A stretch of DNA of 29,020 bases from SIG588 sp045591985 (lineage in GTDB: Bacteria; Bacillota; Clostridia; Oscillospirales; Acutalibacteraceae), in the NCBI GenBank assembly GCA_045591985.1, contig JAZNTV010000048.1, positions 1 to 29,020 of the forward strand, read 5' to 3'. The notes under the pieces were generated by a model. The model searched no databases, had not been told where the DNA came from, and saw only the letters and a list, made by a program, of their open reading frames with translations. Made by a program: the position numbers and the translations under genes. Below are positions 15,935-23,680 of the stretch, piece by piece; position 1 is the first letter of the stretch, and every line of letters begins with the position of its first letter.

Positions 15935-17662
15935 GTGAAAGAATTAATGATCGGTAATGCGGCGGTTGCGCGCGGTCTGTATGAAGCGGGCTGCAGCGTG
16001 GTGTCGAGTTATCCCGGTACTCCCAGTACCGAAATAACCGAATATGCCGCTGCATACGATGAAATGTATTGCGAATGGGCGCCGAACGAAAAGGTCGCGA
16101 TGGAGGTCGCGTTCGGTGCATCGATGGCGGGCGCGCGCAGTGCCTGTGCCATGAAACATGTCGGTTTGAACGTGGCGGCCGATCCGCTCTTTACCATGTC
16201 CTATACGGGCGTGAACGGCGGTCTGGTCATTTGCGTGGCGGACGATCCGGGGATGCACTCCTCGCAGAACGAGCAGGATTCCCGTCATTATGCCGTGGCG
16301 GCGAAGGTGCCGATGCTGGAACCCGCCGATTCGGCAGAGTCGCTCGCCTTTGCGAAGGCGGCGTTCCAACTGTCGGAGGATTTCGATACTCCGGTGATCC
16401 TGCGTATGTGTACCCGCATTGCCCATGCGCAAAGCATCGTGGAAACGGCGACGCGTGATGAACGCGGCAACCGTCCCTATGTCAAAACGCCTGAGAAATA
16501 CATAATGATGCCCGGTAATGCGAAAAAGCGCCATCCCGTGGTAGAGGCGCGCACGGCATCGCTCGCCGCGTTTGCGGAGGATTGCCCTTTTAACCGCGTG
16601 GAGATGGGGGAGAAAACGCTCGGTATCATCACCTCGGGTGCGTCGTATCAATATGTGCGCGAGACCTTCGGCGAGTCGGTGAGTGTGTTGAAGATCGGCA
16701 TGGTACATCCGCTTCCGACCCGATTGATCCGTGATTTTGCCGCCTCAGTGGATCGTGTGGTGGTGATCGAAGAACTCGACGGAATGCTCGAGGCGCATTG
16801 CACGGCGATCGGTGTGAAGGTAGAAGGGAAAGCGCTGTTTACCAACATCGGCGAATTTTCGCAACGTACGGTGGCCGGTGTATTCGGTCTGCCCGAAAAG
16901 GAGCACGTGACGCTCGATGCCGCGATTCCCGTGCGCCCGCCCGTGATGTGCGCGGGGTGCCCCCATCGCGGAATGTACTACACCTTAGCAAAGAATAAGG
17001 TGACGGTCATCGGCGATATCGGTTGCTATACTTTGGGGGCACAGCCGCCGCTGTGCGCGCTGGATTCCACCCTTTGCATGGGTGCGTCGGTGTCGGGTCT
17101 GCACGGCTTTAACAAAGCGGGCCACGAAACCCACGCTGTCGCGGTGTTCGGTGATTCCACCTTTATGCATTCAGGCATTACCGGCCTTGTGAATATCGCG
17201 TATAACAACTCCAATTCCACCGTCATCATTCTGGATAACTCCATCACGGGTATGACGGGGCATCAGCAAAACCCGACGACGGGTTACAACATCAAGGGGG
17301 ATCCAGCAGCCAAGATCGATCTGGAGACACTGTGCCGTGCGGTGGGTATCAACCGCGTGCGTGTGGTCGATCCGTATGATCTTGCGGCGTGCGAAACGGT
17401 TTTGAAGGAAGAACTCGCGGCGGATGAGGCGTCGGTCATCATCTCTCGCCGTCCCTGCGTGCTTTTGAAATCGGTGAAAACCAAGCCGCCCGTGGTGGTG
17501 GGTGCGGACAAGTGCCGCCGTTGTAAGAAGTGTATGAAACTGGGGTGCCCGGCCATTCGTATGCGAAACGGCAAGGCGGACATCGACGCGACCCTCTGTG
17601 TGGGATGCGGCGTGTGTGAACAGTTGTGTGCATTTGATGCGATCGGGGAGGTGAGCGAATGA
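15935..17662 (+). CDS. iorA: Indolepyruvate:ferredoxin oxidoreductase, alpha subunit
   Basis: This thiamine-diphosphate and iron-sulfur enzyme oxidatively decarboxylates arylpyruvates to arylacetyl-CoA with reduction of ferredoxin, and can run in reverse. The 575-residue subunit starts with the pyrimidine-binding half (GNAAVARGLYEAG...SYPGTPSTEI). The diphosphate-binding half has GDST (406-409) and the following Asn-rich stretch ending LDNSITGMTGHQQNP. The C-terminus carries two 4Fe-4S cluster motifs: C527-x2-C530-x2-C533-x4-C538 and C555-x2-C558-x2-C561-x3-C565. The GTG start at 15935 is supported by AAGGAG upstream. The stop overlaps the iorB start by four bases, implying translational coupling. 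Arylpyruvate preference is inferred from family membership and the adjacent ligase. Confidence 0.95.
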   Translation: MKELMIGNAAVARGLYEAGCSVVSSYPGTPSTEITEYAAAYDEMYCEWAPNEKVAMEVAFGASMAGARSACAMKHVGLNVAADPLFTMSYTGVNGGLVICVADDPGMHSSQNEQDSRHYAVAAKVPMLEPADSAESLAFAKAAFQLSEDFDTPVILRMCTRIAHAQSIVETATRDERGNRPYVKTPEKYIMMPGNAKKRHPVVEARTASLAAFAEDCPFNRVEMGEKTLGIITSGASYQYVRETFGESVSVLKIGMVHPLPTRLIRDFAASVDRVVVIEELDGMLEAHCTAIGVKVEGKALFTNIGEFSQRTVAGVFGLPEKEHVTLDAAIPVRPPVMCAGCPHRGMYYTLAKNKVTVIGDIGCYTLGAQPPLCALDSTLCMGASVSGLHGFNKAGHETHAVAVFGDSTFMHSGITGLVNIAYNNSNSTVIILDNSITGMTGHQQNPTTGYNIKGDPAAKIDLETLCRAVGINRVRVVDPYDLAACETVLKEELAADEASVIISRRPCVLLKSVKTKPPVVVGADKCRRCKKCMKLGCPAIRMRNGKADIDATLCVGCGVCEQLCAFDAIGEVSE

Positions 17663-18231
17663 ACACGGTACGTTTAATGATCGTTGGTGTCGGCGGACAG
17701 GGTTCGCTGCTCGCCAGTAAATTGCTCGGTCGCCTGTTGGTGGACGAAGGATACGACGTGAAGGTGTCGGAAGTACACGGCATGAGTCAGCGCGGCGGTT
17801 CGGTCGTCACTTATGTGCAGTTCGGCGACAAGGTGTATTCTCCCGTTATTGAACAGGGGGAAGCGGACTTTATCGTGTCGTTTGAAAAGCTTGAGGCGGC
17901 GCGGCACATAGCTTGTCTCAAAACGGGCGGCACCGTGATCGTCAATACGCAGCAGATCGATCCGATGCCGGTCATTACGGGGGCGGCCGCCTATCCCGAA
18001 ACGGTGTTGGACGATATGGCGGCGGCCGGTGTGAAAGTGGATGCACTGGATGCGCTGTCGTTGGCGCAGGAAGCCGGTTCCGCCAAAGCGGTGAATATCG
18101 TGTTGATGGGGCGTTTGGCCAAGTATTTTTCGATGGATCACGACAAGTGGATCCACGCGATCGAAAAGAGCGTGGCGCCGCGCTTTGTCGAGATGAATAA
18201 GAAGGCATTTGAACTCGGTTACAATGCATGA
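17659..18231 (+). CDS. iorB: Indolepyruvate:ferredoxin oxidoreductase, beta subunit
   Basis: The 190-residue protein is the gamma-type domain of 2-oxoacid:ferredoxin oxidoreductases (PF01558). It starts with the nucleotide-like loop VGVGGQGSLLASKLLG and contains the family signature VSEVHGMSQRGGSVVTYVQFG. It partners IorA in a two-subunit enzyme; CoA handling by this domain is the usual model. Length and gene order iorA-iorB are standard. It overlaps iorA by four bases (ATGA) and its end is 13 bases before the preferred ligase start. Confidence 0.95.
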   Translation: MNTVRLMIVGVGGQGSLLASKLLGRLLVDEGYDVKVSEVHGMSQRGGSVVTYVQFGDKVYSPVIEQGEADFIVSFEKLEAARHIACLKTGGTVIVNTQQIDPMPVITGAAAYPETVLDDMAAAGVKVDALDALSLAQEAGSAKAVNIVLMGRLAKYFSMDHDKWIHAIEKSVAPRFVEMNKKAFELGYNA

Positions 18232-18244
18232 GAGGATGAGAACA

Positions 18245-19555
18245 GTGGAAGAACAACGGTATTATCAAAAAGAAATTGAGACTATGCCGGTAGAGGAACT
18301 GAAAAAATTACAGTCCAAAAAATTGGTAAAGCAGGTGCGCCACGTCTACAACAACGTGCCGTACTACCGCGCCTTGATGGATGAAAAAGGAGTTACTCCC
18401 GACGATATTCACGGCATTGAAGATCTGCATAAACTGCCGTTTTTGACCAAAGCGGACCTGCGTGATGCCTATCCCTACGGCCTGCTTGCGAAACCGCTTT
18501 CGGAGTGTGTGCGTATTCAGTCCACTTCGGGTACGACGGGCCGCCGTGTGGTGGCGTTTTACACGCAGCACGACGTGGATCTGTGGGAGGATTGCTGTGC
18601 GCGCGCGATCGTGGCGGCGGGCGGCACCAACGAAGACGTATGTCAGGTGGCGTACGGTTACGGTCTGTTTACGGGCGGCCCCGGTTTGAACGGCGGTTCG
18701 CATCGTGTCGGGTGTCTTACCTTGCCGATGTCTTCGGGCAATACCGAACGGCAGATCCAGTTTATGACCGATCTTTCGGCGACCATTCTCTGCTGTACCC
18801 CCTCCTATGCGGCGTACATTGGTGAAACGCTGAAGGAAAAAGGGATGGGTCCCGACGATATTCCGCTGAAAGCGGGTATTTTCGGTGCCGAACCGTGGAC
18901 CGAAGAGATGCGCCGCGGTATCGAAGAAACGCTCGGTATCAAAGCGTACGATATTTACGGCTTGACCGAAACGTCGGGTCCCGGTGTGTCGTTTGAATGT
19001 GCGGAGCAGACGGGCATGCATATCAATGAGGATCACTTCCTTGCAGAGATCATCGATCCCGATACGGGTGAAGTGTTGCCCGAGGGGAGCAAAGGTGAGC
19101 TGGTGTTTACGGCGCTCGACAAAGAGGCGTTCCCGTTGTTGCGTTACCGCACGCGCGATATTTGCGTGCTTTCGCGCAAACCGTGCTCCTGTGGCCGTAC
19201 CCACATCAAAATGTCCAAACCGATGGGCCGCAGCGACGATATGATGATCATTCGCGGTGTCAACGTGTTCCCGAGCCAGATCGAAACGGTGCTTCTGAAC
19301 GAAGGGTATCAGCCGAACTATCAGATCGTGGTGGATCGCGAGAAGAATAACGATACCTTCGACGTATATGTGGAGATGAACCCCGATCAGACCATCGATA
19401 CGGTACGCGGCGTGGCGGCGCTTGAAAAGGCGTTGGCAAGTGCGATGAAGACGATGCTCGGCATCAATCCGATGGTGCATCTGGTGGCGCCGAAGAGCAT
19501 TGCCCGCAGCGAAGGAAAAGCGGTGCGTGTTGTCGATAAACGCAAATTGGTGTAA
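18245..19555 (+). CDS. paaK: Phenylacetate-CoA ligase (AMP-forming, PaaK family)
   Basis: This adenylating enzyme joins an arylacetate to CoA with ATP, giving AMP and pyrophosphate. The 436-residue protein carries the P-loop-like STSGTTGR, the DIYGLTETSGPG motif, and RSDDMMIIRGVNVFPSQIE before the mobile C-terminal domain, whose end includes IARSEGKAVRV with the likely catalytic Lys. The GTG at 18245 is preferred because AGAGGA lies eight bases upstream and the family starts at about this point. In-frame TTG 18209 or ATG 18224 would overlap iorB and lack ribosome sites. In the ior operon it may make arylacetyl-CoA for reductive carboxylation by IorAB, or run after IorAB in degradation. Confidence 0.93.
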   Translation: MEEQRYYQKEIETMPVEELKKLQSKKLVKQVRHVYNNVPYYRALMDEKGVTPDDIHGIEDLHKLPFLTKADLRDAYPYGLLAKPLSECVRIQSTSGTTGRRVVAFYTQHDVDLWEDCCARAIVAAGGTNEDVCQVAYGYGLFTGGPGLNGGSHRVGCLTLPMSSGNTERQIQFMTDLSATILCCTPSYAAYIGETLKEKGMGPDDIPLKAGIFGAEPWTEEMRRGIEETLGIKAYDIYGLTETSGPGVSFECAEQTGMHINEDHFLAEIIDPDTGEVLPEGSKGELVFTALDKEAFPLLRYRTRDICVLSRKPCSCGRTHIKMSKPMGRSDDMMIIRGVNVFPSQIETVLLNEGYQPNYQIVVDREKNNDTFDVYVEMNPDQTIDTVRGVAALEKALASAMKTMLGINPMVHLVAPKSIARSEGKAVRVVDKRKLV

Positions 19556-19569
19556 GGAGGCTGTTTGTT

Positions 19570-20007
19570 ATGACCATTAAGCAACTTTCGGTTTTCGTGG
19601 AAAACAAAAAGGGTAAATTGGCACAGATCATGCAGATCCTGGCGCAAAACGGCGTGGATATTCGTGCACTTTCGTTGGCGGATACCACCGATTACGGTAT
19701 TTTGCGCATGATCGTGAACGACACCGATAAAGCGGTAAGCGTTCTGCAGGCGGAACACTGTGTGGTGTCGGTGAACGAGGTGCTCGGTGTGGCGGTGGAC
19801 GACACGCCCGGCGGCTTTGCCGCGGCGGTACAAGCGCTGTCGGATAACGAGGTAAACCTTGAATACGTTTATGCGTTTATTACCCCGCAAAAAGGCTACG
19901 CCTACGTCGTGATGCGGGTGACGGATAACGATGCCGCCACGAAAATTCTGCAAAATGCGGGTGTAAAGGTGCTGAGCGACGCACAACTGCACGAAATGTT
20001 CTGCTGA
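19570..20007 (+). CDS. Double ACT-domain protein
   Basis: The 145-residue protein consists of two ACT-like ligand-binding domains and nothing else. The first (about 2-70) has KQLSVFVENKKGKLAQIMQI and VDIRALSLADTTDYGILRMIV. The second (about 72-140) has DTPGGFAAAVQALSDNEVNLEYVYAF. ACT domains bind amino acids at their interface. Proteins of this kind are commonly encoded next to PaaK and ior genes in anaerobes, and one may sense an aromatic amino acid to tune these enzymes; that role is inferred. AAGGAGG upstream supports the ATG. It is the last gene of the operon, and no convincing terminator follows before the tRNA promoter. Confidence 0.9.
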   Translation: MTIKQLSVFVENKKGKLAQIMQILAQNGVDIRALSLADTTDYGILRMIVNDTDKAVSVLQAEHCVVSVNEVLGVAVDDTPGGFAAAVQALSDNEVNLEYVYAFITPQKGYAYVVMRVTDNDAATKILQNAGVKVLSDAQLHEMFC

Positions 20008-20024
20008 AAATTTTCGAAAAAGAC

Positions 20025-20053
20025 TTGCAAAGCGCTGTGAATTCGTGTATACT
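20025..20053 (+). promoter_or_regulatory. SigmaA-type promoter of tRNA-Arg
   Basis: TTGCAA (20025-20030) and TATACT (20048-20053) are separated by 17 bases, about 30 bases before the tRNA. Confidence 0.75.
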
Positions 20054-20056
20054 ACC

Positions 20057-20080
20057 TATGCTCACCGTGCGGTGAGCATA
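20057..20080. repeat. Perfect inverted repeat between promoter and tRNA
   Basis: TATGCTCACC and GGTGAGCATA pair perfectly around GTGC. The repeat spans the expected transcription start and ends three bases before the tRNA acceptor stem. It could be a DNA operator or a 5' hairpin on the precursor; there is no T-run, so it is not a terminator. Confidence 0.8.
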
Positions 20081-20083
20081 TAT

Positions 20084-20160
20084 CCGCCCGTGGCGAAGCT
20101 GGATATCGCAGTGGATTCCGATTCCAAAGGCCGGGGGTTCGAATCCCTCCGGGCGGGCCA
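20084..20160 (+). tRNA. tRNA-Arg (anticodon CCG)
   Basis: The 77-base gene folds as a standard cloverleaf with encoded CCA. The acceptor stem is CCGCCCG/CGGGCGG with G73. The D stem is GCGA/TCGC around a loop containing GG. The anticodon loop TTCCGAT places CCG at 34-36. The variable loop is AGGCC, and the T stem GGGGG/CCCTC closes TTCGAAT. The anticodon stem has a G-A mismatch at its outermost pair (27-43). It decodes CGG. The 3' end is followed closely by a terminator and then by an integrase gene on the opposite strand, the usual setting of a tRNA used as an attachment site. Confidence 0.92.
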
Positions 20161-20165
20161 AACAA

Positions 20166-20209
20166 AAAAGCCCCAGAAATGGCGTGGCTACGCCGTTTCT
20201 GGGGCTTTT
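20166..20209. terminator. Bidirectional terminator after tRNA-Arg
   Basis: AAAAGCCCCAGAAA (20166-20179) and TTTCTGGGGCTTTT (20196-20209) pair perfectly. The loop can itself form GGCG/CGCC. It terminates the tRNA on the plus strand and may stop integrase transcripts on the minus strand. Confidence 0.9.
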
Positions 20210-20276
20210 GTTGTTTCGAAAATCTTTCGCAAAAGTAGCGGAAACGACCGAAAAATAGCGCAAAATTACGGAAATG

Positions 20277-20300
20277 GGGTAGTCAAAAGGGTAGTCAAAA
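20277..20300. repeat. Tandem 12-bp direct repeat beside the integrase gene
   Basis: GGGTAGTCAAAA occurs twice in perfect tandem and ends exactly at the integrase stop codon. Short direct repeats between an attachment site and the integrase gene are typical arm-type binding sites for tyrosine recombinases; that role is inferred. Confidence 0.6.
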
Positions 20301-21485
20301 TCATTCGTCGTTTGCGGCGTCATTTTTGGCGTCGCCGATATTTGCTGAAAGAAATTGATTTAATTTTGAAATATCTTTTTTCGCGGTCGTATCGTCGAGG
20401 TGGGTATAGATCGAGAGGGTGGTTTTGACGTCACTGTGCCCGAGAAGTTTCTGCGCCGTCAGTACGTCCACCCCGGCCGCGTGAAGGACGGTGGCGTAGG
20501 TGTGACGTAAGCAGTGGGGCGTGATGTTGCGAATAGTCATCGGGATGCCGCCCGGAGAGAAGCGTGAGCGCTTCGGTGCGCCGATCGGTTGCCCGTGTTC
20601 CTCGTTCAATACTGAGAGATAACTGCTCCACATACGCGAGAAGGTCGCCTCGGTCATGTGTTTGCCATCTTTGCCGCATATCAGCACCTCGAAGGGAGAG
20701 CGCCCCTCGGTACCTTGGCGGAGTGCGTCGGCAAGAATATCGGGAATCGGGACGGCGCGGGTGGCAGCGTCCGTCTTGCCGCCGCGCTTTATCTGTGGGG
20801 TGTTGCCGTCGGACATAAACTGCACGGCTTTGGTGACGTGGATCACGCCTTCCGACCAGTCGATGTCGGAGATGTTCAGCGCGAGCAGTTCGCCACGGCG
20901 CAGGCCGGCATACATCATCACCATGGCGGCGAGTTGCGCGCGGTGTGGGGTGGTGCGAATCCATTCTTGCTCCTCTGTTGTGAGGGCGAATCGGGTGGAC
21001 CGTTTCGCATTGCGGGGAACATCCACAAAGCGAGCGGGGTTGTAAGTGATGGCGCGGTCGCGCTCGGCGAGTTCCAGTATTGCCTCAGCGGTATTGCGGT
21101 AATCGGTCAAGGTCTTTTTTGCGCGCCCTTTGGTGTACAGCGCGTTGATGCCGTCCTGAATATCCGAGGTCAGCACTTCGGAGATCGCGAGATCACCGAT
21201 GCGGGCGTTCCAAAAGCGGCAACGGCTTTCCAATCCAGACACGTAGGAGGGGGAAAGATCGTCACGCTTGAGGGAGAGAAGTCGCTCTGCCCACACGCGG
21301 AATGCGATGTCGCCTGCATGTATTCGTTCGCCCGCATCCAGACGGCGGCGGATCTCCCGTGCCTTGCGCTCGGCTTCAGCATCGGTGCGGCCGAACACGG
21401 AGCGGTAGATCTTTTTCCCATCCACGGTGCCGAGATAAATACGTTTTTGCACGCGTCCATCGGGGCGCGTTTTGTTTTTTGCCAT
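20301..21485 (-). CDS. Tyrosine site-specific integrase
   Basis: This phage-type recombinase of 394 residues has an N-terminal AP2-like/arm-binding segment (about 1-50), a SAM-like core-binding domain (about 60-160) and a catalytic domain (about 165-385). All expected catalytic residues are visible: Arg196 in YAGLRRGEL, probable Lys237, His324 and Arg327 in HCLRHTY, His350 in LLGHSD and Tyr360 in SIYTHLDD. ATG 21485 is chosen because AAGGAGG lies six bases upstream. The gene is convergent with tRNA-Arg, whose 3' end is the likely attachment site. No second copy of that tRNA end was found to the right, so the element boundary is unresolved. It follows the membrane protein gene by 21 bases and is probably in one operon with the repressor. 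Confidence 0.95.
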   Translation of the reverse strand: MAKNKTRPDGRVQKRIYLGTVDGKKIYRSVFGRTDAEAERKAREIRRRLDAGERIHAGDIAFRVWAERLLSLKRDDLSPSYVSGLESRCRFWNARIGDLAISEVLTSDIQDGINALYTKGRAKKTLTDYRNTAEAILELAERDRAITYNPARFVDVPRNAKRSTRFALTTEEQEWIRTTPHRAQLAAMVMMYAGLRRGELLALNISDIDWSEGVIHVTKAVQFMSDGNTPQIKRGGKTDAATRAVPIPDILADALRQGTEGRSPFEVLICGKDGKHMTEATFSRMWSSYLSVLNEEHGQPIGAPKRSRFSPGGIPMTIRNITPHCLRHTYATVLHAAGVDVLTAQKLLGHSDVKTTLSIYTHLDDTTAKKDISKLNQFLSANIGDAKNDAANDE

Positions 21486-21506
21486 AGGCAACCTCCTTTC
21501 GAGGTC

Positions 21507-22733
21507 TTATGTGGTCCGTTCGGTGTGGCGGTCGTACCACGTGCAGACGGTGTCCATATAGTGCTCGTATTCTTCCTCGCCGACAACACCTGCCGCGCGG
21601 ACGGCACGATCGTACTGAGCGATGAGAGGTCGCAGAGCGACGTTGCCGGTAGCGGTATATTCCATCATCAGCGCATCAAGATACAAGGCGAGCGCGATGG
21701 TAGCCACGGGAAAATTGCCACCCATGTAGTCGGTGAGGTCGTCAATTTGTTGTATACCGTCGGTAAGGCGCGCGTGCAACGCACTGCGGAGAGCGGGGTC
21801 TTCGGGGAGTTCGGCGACGGCAGTTTTATATACGGCAAGGTGAGCGGGCAAAAGTGTAGCCAAGGGAGATTTCTCCTCGTTGGATTGGGGTACAGGAGGT
21901 GTCGCAGAGGAGGCGGCTTTTTCTGCTGCCTGTTGTGCCAGCCTTGCTTGGTTGGCTTCGAAGGCGTCAAGTTTATCTTCGGGTACCCACACCAGCATAC
22001 CGTCCCACGTTTCCATCAAATAGGTTTGGTTGGTATTTGAGGACCTTTCTTGCCTCTCGTTACAGGGCGGCTTGTGTTCTTGTTTTGACAAAAGAGCGGG
22101 GTCGAGTTCATACTCGGTAACAAGAAACTCGCTATACTTTATCCACGAAACAATATGAATGGTAATTTCCGTTAGAATTCGGATGTCGTAAACGGGAGCG
22201 TTGGCATCGTCGGAATCAGTTACATCAAGAAGGAATTGTTTGGACACATGACGCAGAGCGTCGGGATCTTCGTTTTTAAAATCATCCAAAAAGGAATTGA
22301 GGTTTTTAAAAACACGGTTAACTTCGTCGCGTATGGCCGAGCGAACATCCTTGTCGTCGCTTGCTGATTCTAGTGCAGTTATAGCATGTTCTAATACAGA
22401 GGATGAAACGTCGTGTCCATATTTTTTTTGCAAACGCATAGTAGCAAAATAGAAGGTATAGCAGAAAGGGTAAAACATCAGTGCGTCGTCGGATAGGAAT
22501 TGATACTCGCGAAGTCGTTTTACTATGTCGGTGGCGTTTTCGTAAGCGTATGAATAAACGACAGCACCCATAATTTTGGCGCTGACTTTTTTGGGGGATG
22601 TGCCGTGCGAGGGGGTGGGGTGGGAATACTTCGGTGATGCGGAGCGGCTTCTGTGATAGGTTACAAGTAATATAATTAACAACCCCACAACGCAAGCAAC
22701 GAATATCCACCAGAAGAAAATAAAAAAATCCAT
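21507..22733 (-). CDS. Membrane-anchored protein of unknown function in the integrated element
   Basis: The family of this 408-residue protein is not recognised. It starts with one strong hydrophobic helix (about residues 4-26, rich in Phe, Trp and Ile) followed by a basic, Ser/Pro-rich stretch, so the bulk is probably cytoplasmic. Residues about 50-205 look helical and charged. About 205-260 is polar and contains ETWDGMLVWVPEDKLDAFEANQARLAQQAAEK. The C-terminal part (about 275-400) is helical again. ATG 22733 is chosen because GAGGTG precedes it; a GTG at 22742 overlaps the repressor stop. Its first half is AT-richer than neighbouring chromosome. Lying between repressor and integrase, it is either cargo or an element maintenance gene. 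No nuclease, toxin or phage-structure motif was seen. Confidence 0.75.
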   Translation of the reverse strand: MDFFIFFWWIFVACVVGLLIILLVTYHRSRSASPKYSHPTPSHGTSPKKVSAKIMGAVVYSYAYENATDIVKRLREYQFLSDDALMFYPFCYTFYFATMRLQKKYGHDVSSSVLEHAITALESASDDKDVRSAIRDEVNRVFKNLNSFLDDFKNEDPDALRHVSKQFLLDVTDSDDANAPVYDIRILTEITIHIVSWIKYSEFLVTEYELDPALLSKQEHKPPCNERQERSSNTNQTYLMETWDGMLVWVPEDKLDAFEANQARLAQQAAEKAASSATPPVPQSNEEKSPLATLLPAHLAVYKTAVAELPEDPALRSALHARLTDGIQQIDDLTDYMGGNFPVATIALALYLDALMMEYTATGNVALRPLIAQYDRAVRAAGVVGEEEYEHYMDTVCTWYDRHTERTT

Positions 22734-22738
22734 CTTTC

Positions 22739-23404
22739 TCACCTCACCAAACTTGCGAAGGCGACGGCTTTGCCGAGGATGCGCACGCGGGCGATGTCCT
22801 CGCCGATGAATACGCGCGGGGCGTAGGCGGCGTTCGCGGGAGTGAGCATCAGCTGTCCTTCGGATTTGTAGACACGCTTCAGCGTGGCTTCGGTCTCCAT
22901 GCCGTCGATCAGCACGGCGGCGATCTCGCCGTTCTCCACGTCGGGCTGGTGGCGGATGTACACCACGTCGCCGTCGAGGATGCGGGCGTCCATCATGCTG
23001 TCGCCTTTACAGCGCAGGGCGAAGTCGCAGTGGATATCCTCCGCCACGTCCAAATAGGCGGCAATGTTTTCGGATGCCAGAATCGGCTCGCCGCAGGCGA
23101 TCGTGCCGAGCAGGGGCACCTTGCGCATCTTCGGCATTGGTAGAATATTGGAGGGGAGGGGACGATCGTCGAACAAACGCCCCTTCTTCTCGGAACGACA
23201 CATCAGATAATTCATATCCACGTTGAAAATATCGGCCAAAGTTTCCATCATTTCAAAGCCGGGCTCGCGTTCTCCGCGTTCGTACATATTGATGCTGCTT
23301 TTTGAGGTGCCGGCGAGCTTGGCAAGGTCGCTTTGGGAATATCCCGCTTCTTGACGGAGCTCACGAAGACGCGCACCGAAAAGCGCGCCGGTTTTGGTAG
23401 CCAT
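22739..23404 (-). CDS. XRE/S24-family self-cleaving repressor (CI/LexA-like)
   Basis: The 221-residue protein joins an N-terminal helix-turn-helix (about 8-64, LRELRQEAGYSQSDLAKL...SSINMYERGEREP) to a C-terminal S24 peptidase domain. The self-cleavage site is Cys104-Gly105 in IACGEP, and the Ser-Lys dyad is Ser136 in GDSMMDA and Lys176 in EATLKRV. It probably keeps the element silent and is inactivated by RecA filaments after DNA damage. ATG 23404 is chosen because AAGGAG lies eight bases upstream; the longer frame runs through operator sequence. Repeated GTGCAC sites lie upstream, and its stop is five bases before the membrane protein start, so repressor, membrane protein and integrase look like one operon. 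Confidence 0.93.
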   Translation of the reverse strand: MATKTGALFGARLRELRQEAGYSQSDLAKLAGTSKSSINMYERGEREPGFEMMETLADIFNVDMNYLMCRSEKKGRLFDDRPLPSNILPMPKMRKVPLLGTIACGEPILASENIAAYLDVAEDIHCDFALRCKGDSMMDARILDGDVVYIRHQPDVENGEIAAVLIDGMETEATLKRVYKSEGQLMLTPANAAYAPRVFIGEDIARVRILGKAVAFASLVR

Positions 23405-23452
23405 AAGCCACACTCCTTTATATAGAAATTGCAACATTATTATACACGGAAA

Positions 23453-23507
23453 GTGCACAAAAGGCAATGATAAAAGTGCACAAAAAGTGCCTGCACAATT
23501 TGTGCAC
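23453..23507. promoter_or_regulatory. Operator array for the S24 repressor
   Basis: GTGCAC occurs at 23453-23458, 23476-23481 and 23502-23507. The last is part of a perfect palindrome TGCACAA-T-TTGTGCA (23492-23506). Spacing near two helical turns and position between divergent genes fit a CI/Cro-like control region. Confidence 0.7.
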
Positions 23508-23525
23508 AAATTTTAAGAAAACCTC

Positions 23526-23554
23526 TTGACAATCGAGCACAAATAGTGTACGAT
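23526..23554 (+). promoter_or_regulatory. Rightward promoter of the element control region
   Basis: TTGACA (23526-23531) and TACGAT (23549-23554) are separated by 17 bases. It points away from the repressor, like a lambda PR, toward the broken small gene that follows, with GAGCACAA overlapping the spacer. Confidence 0.6.
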
Positions 23555-23594
23555 GGGTACAGACGTGAACAGCCAATGAAAGGAGAATAATGAA

Positions 23595-23663
23595 ATGGAT
23601 GTTGTGATGGATGTAAAAAAGATTGGTGCAGTATTGCGAACGCTACGTATCCGCCTAAAGTAG
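23595..23663 (+). pseudogene. Remnant of a Cro-like/XRE regulator
   Basis: After AAAGGAGA, an ATG opens a 22-codon frame, MDVVMDVKKIGAVLRTLRIRLK, then a TAG. The segment DVKKIGAVLRTLR looks like the first helix of an XRE DNA-binding domain, and the position opposite the repressor is where cro would lie. The following sequence does not resume a recognisable helix-turn-helix in any frame, so this is probably a truncated relic. Confidence 0.45.
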
Positions 23664-23680
23664 GAAAAGTAAGAGAGCTT

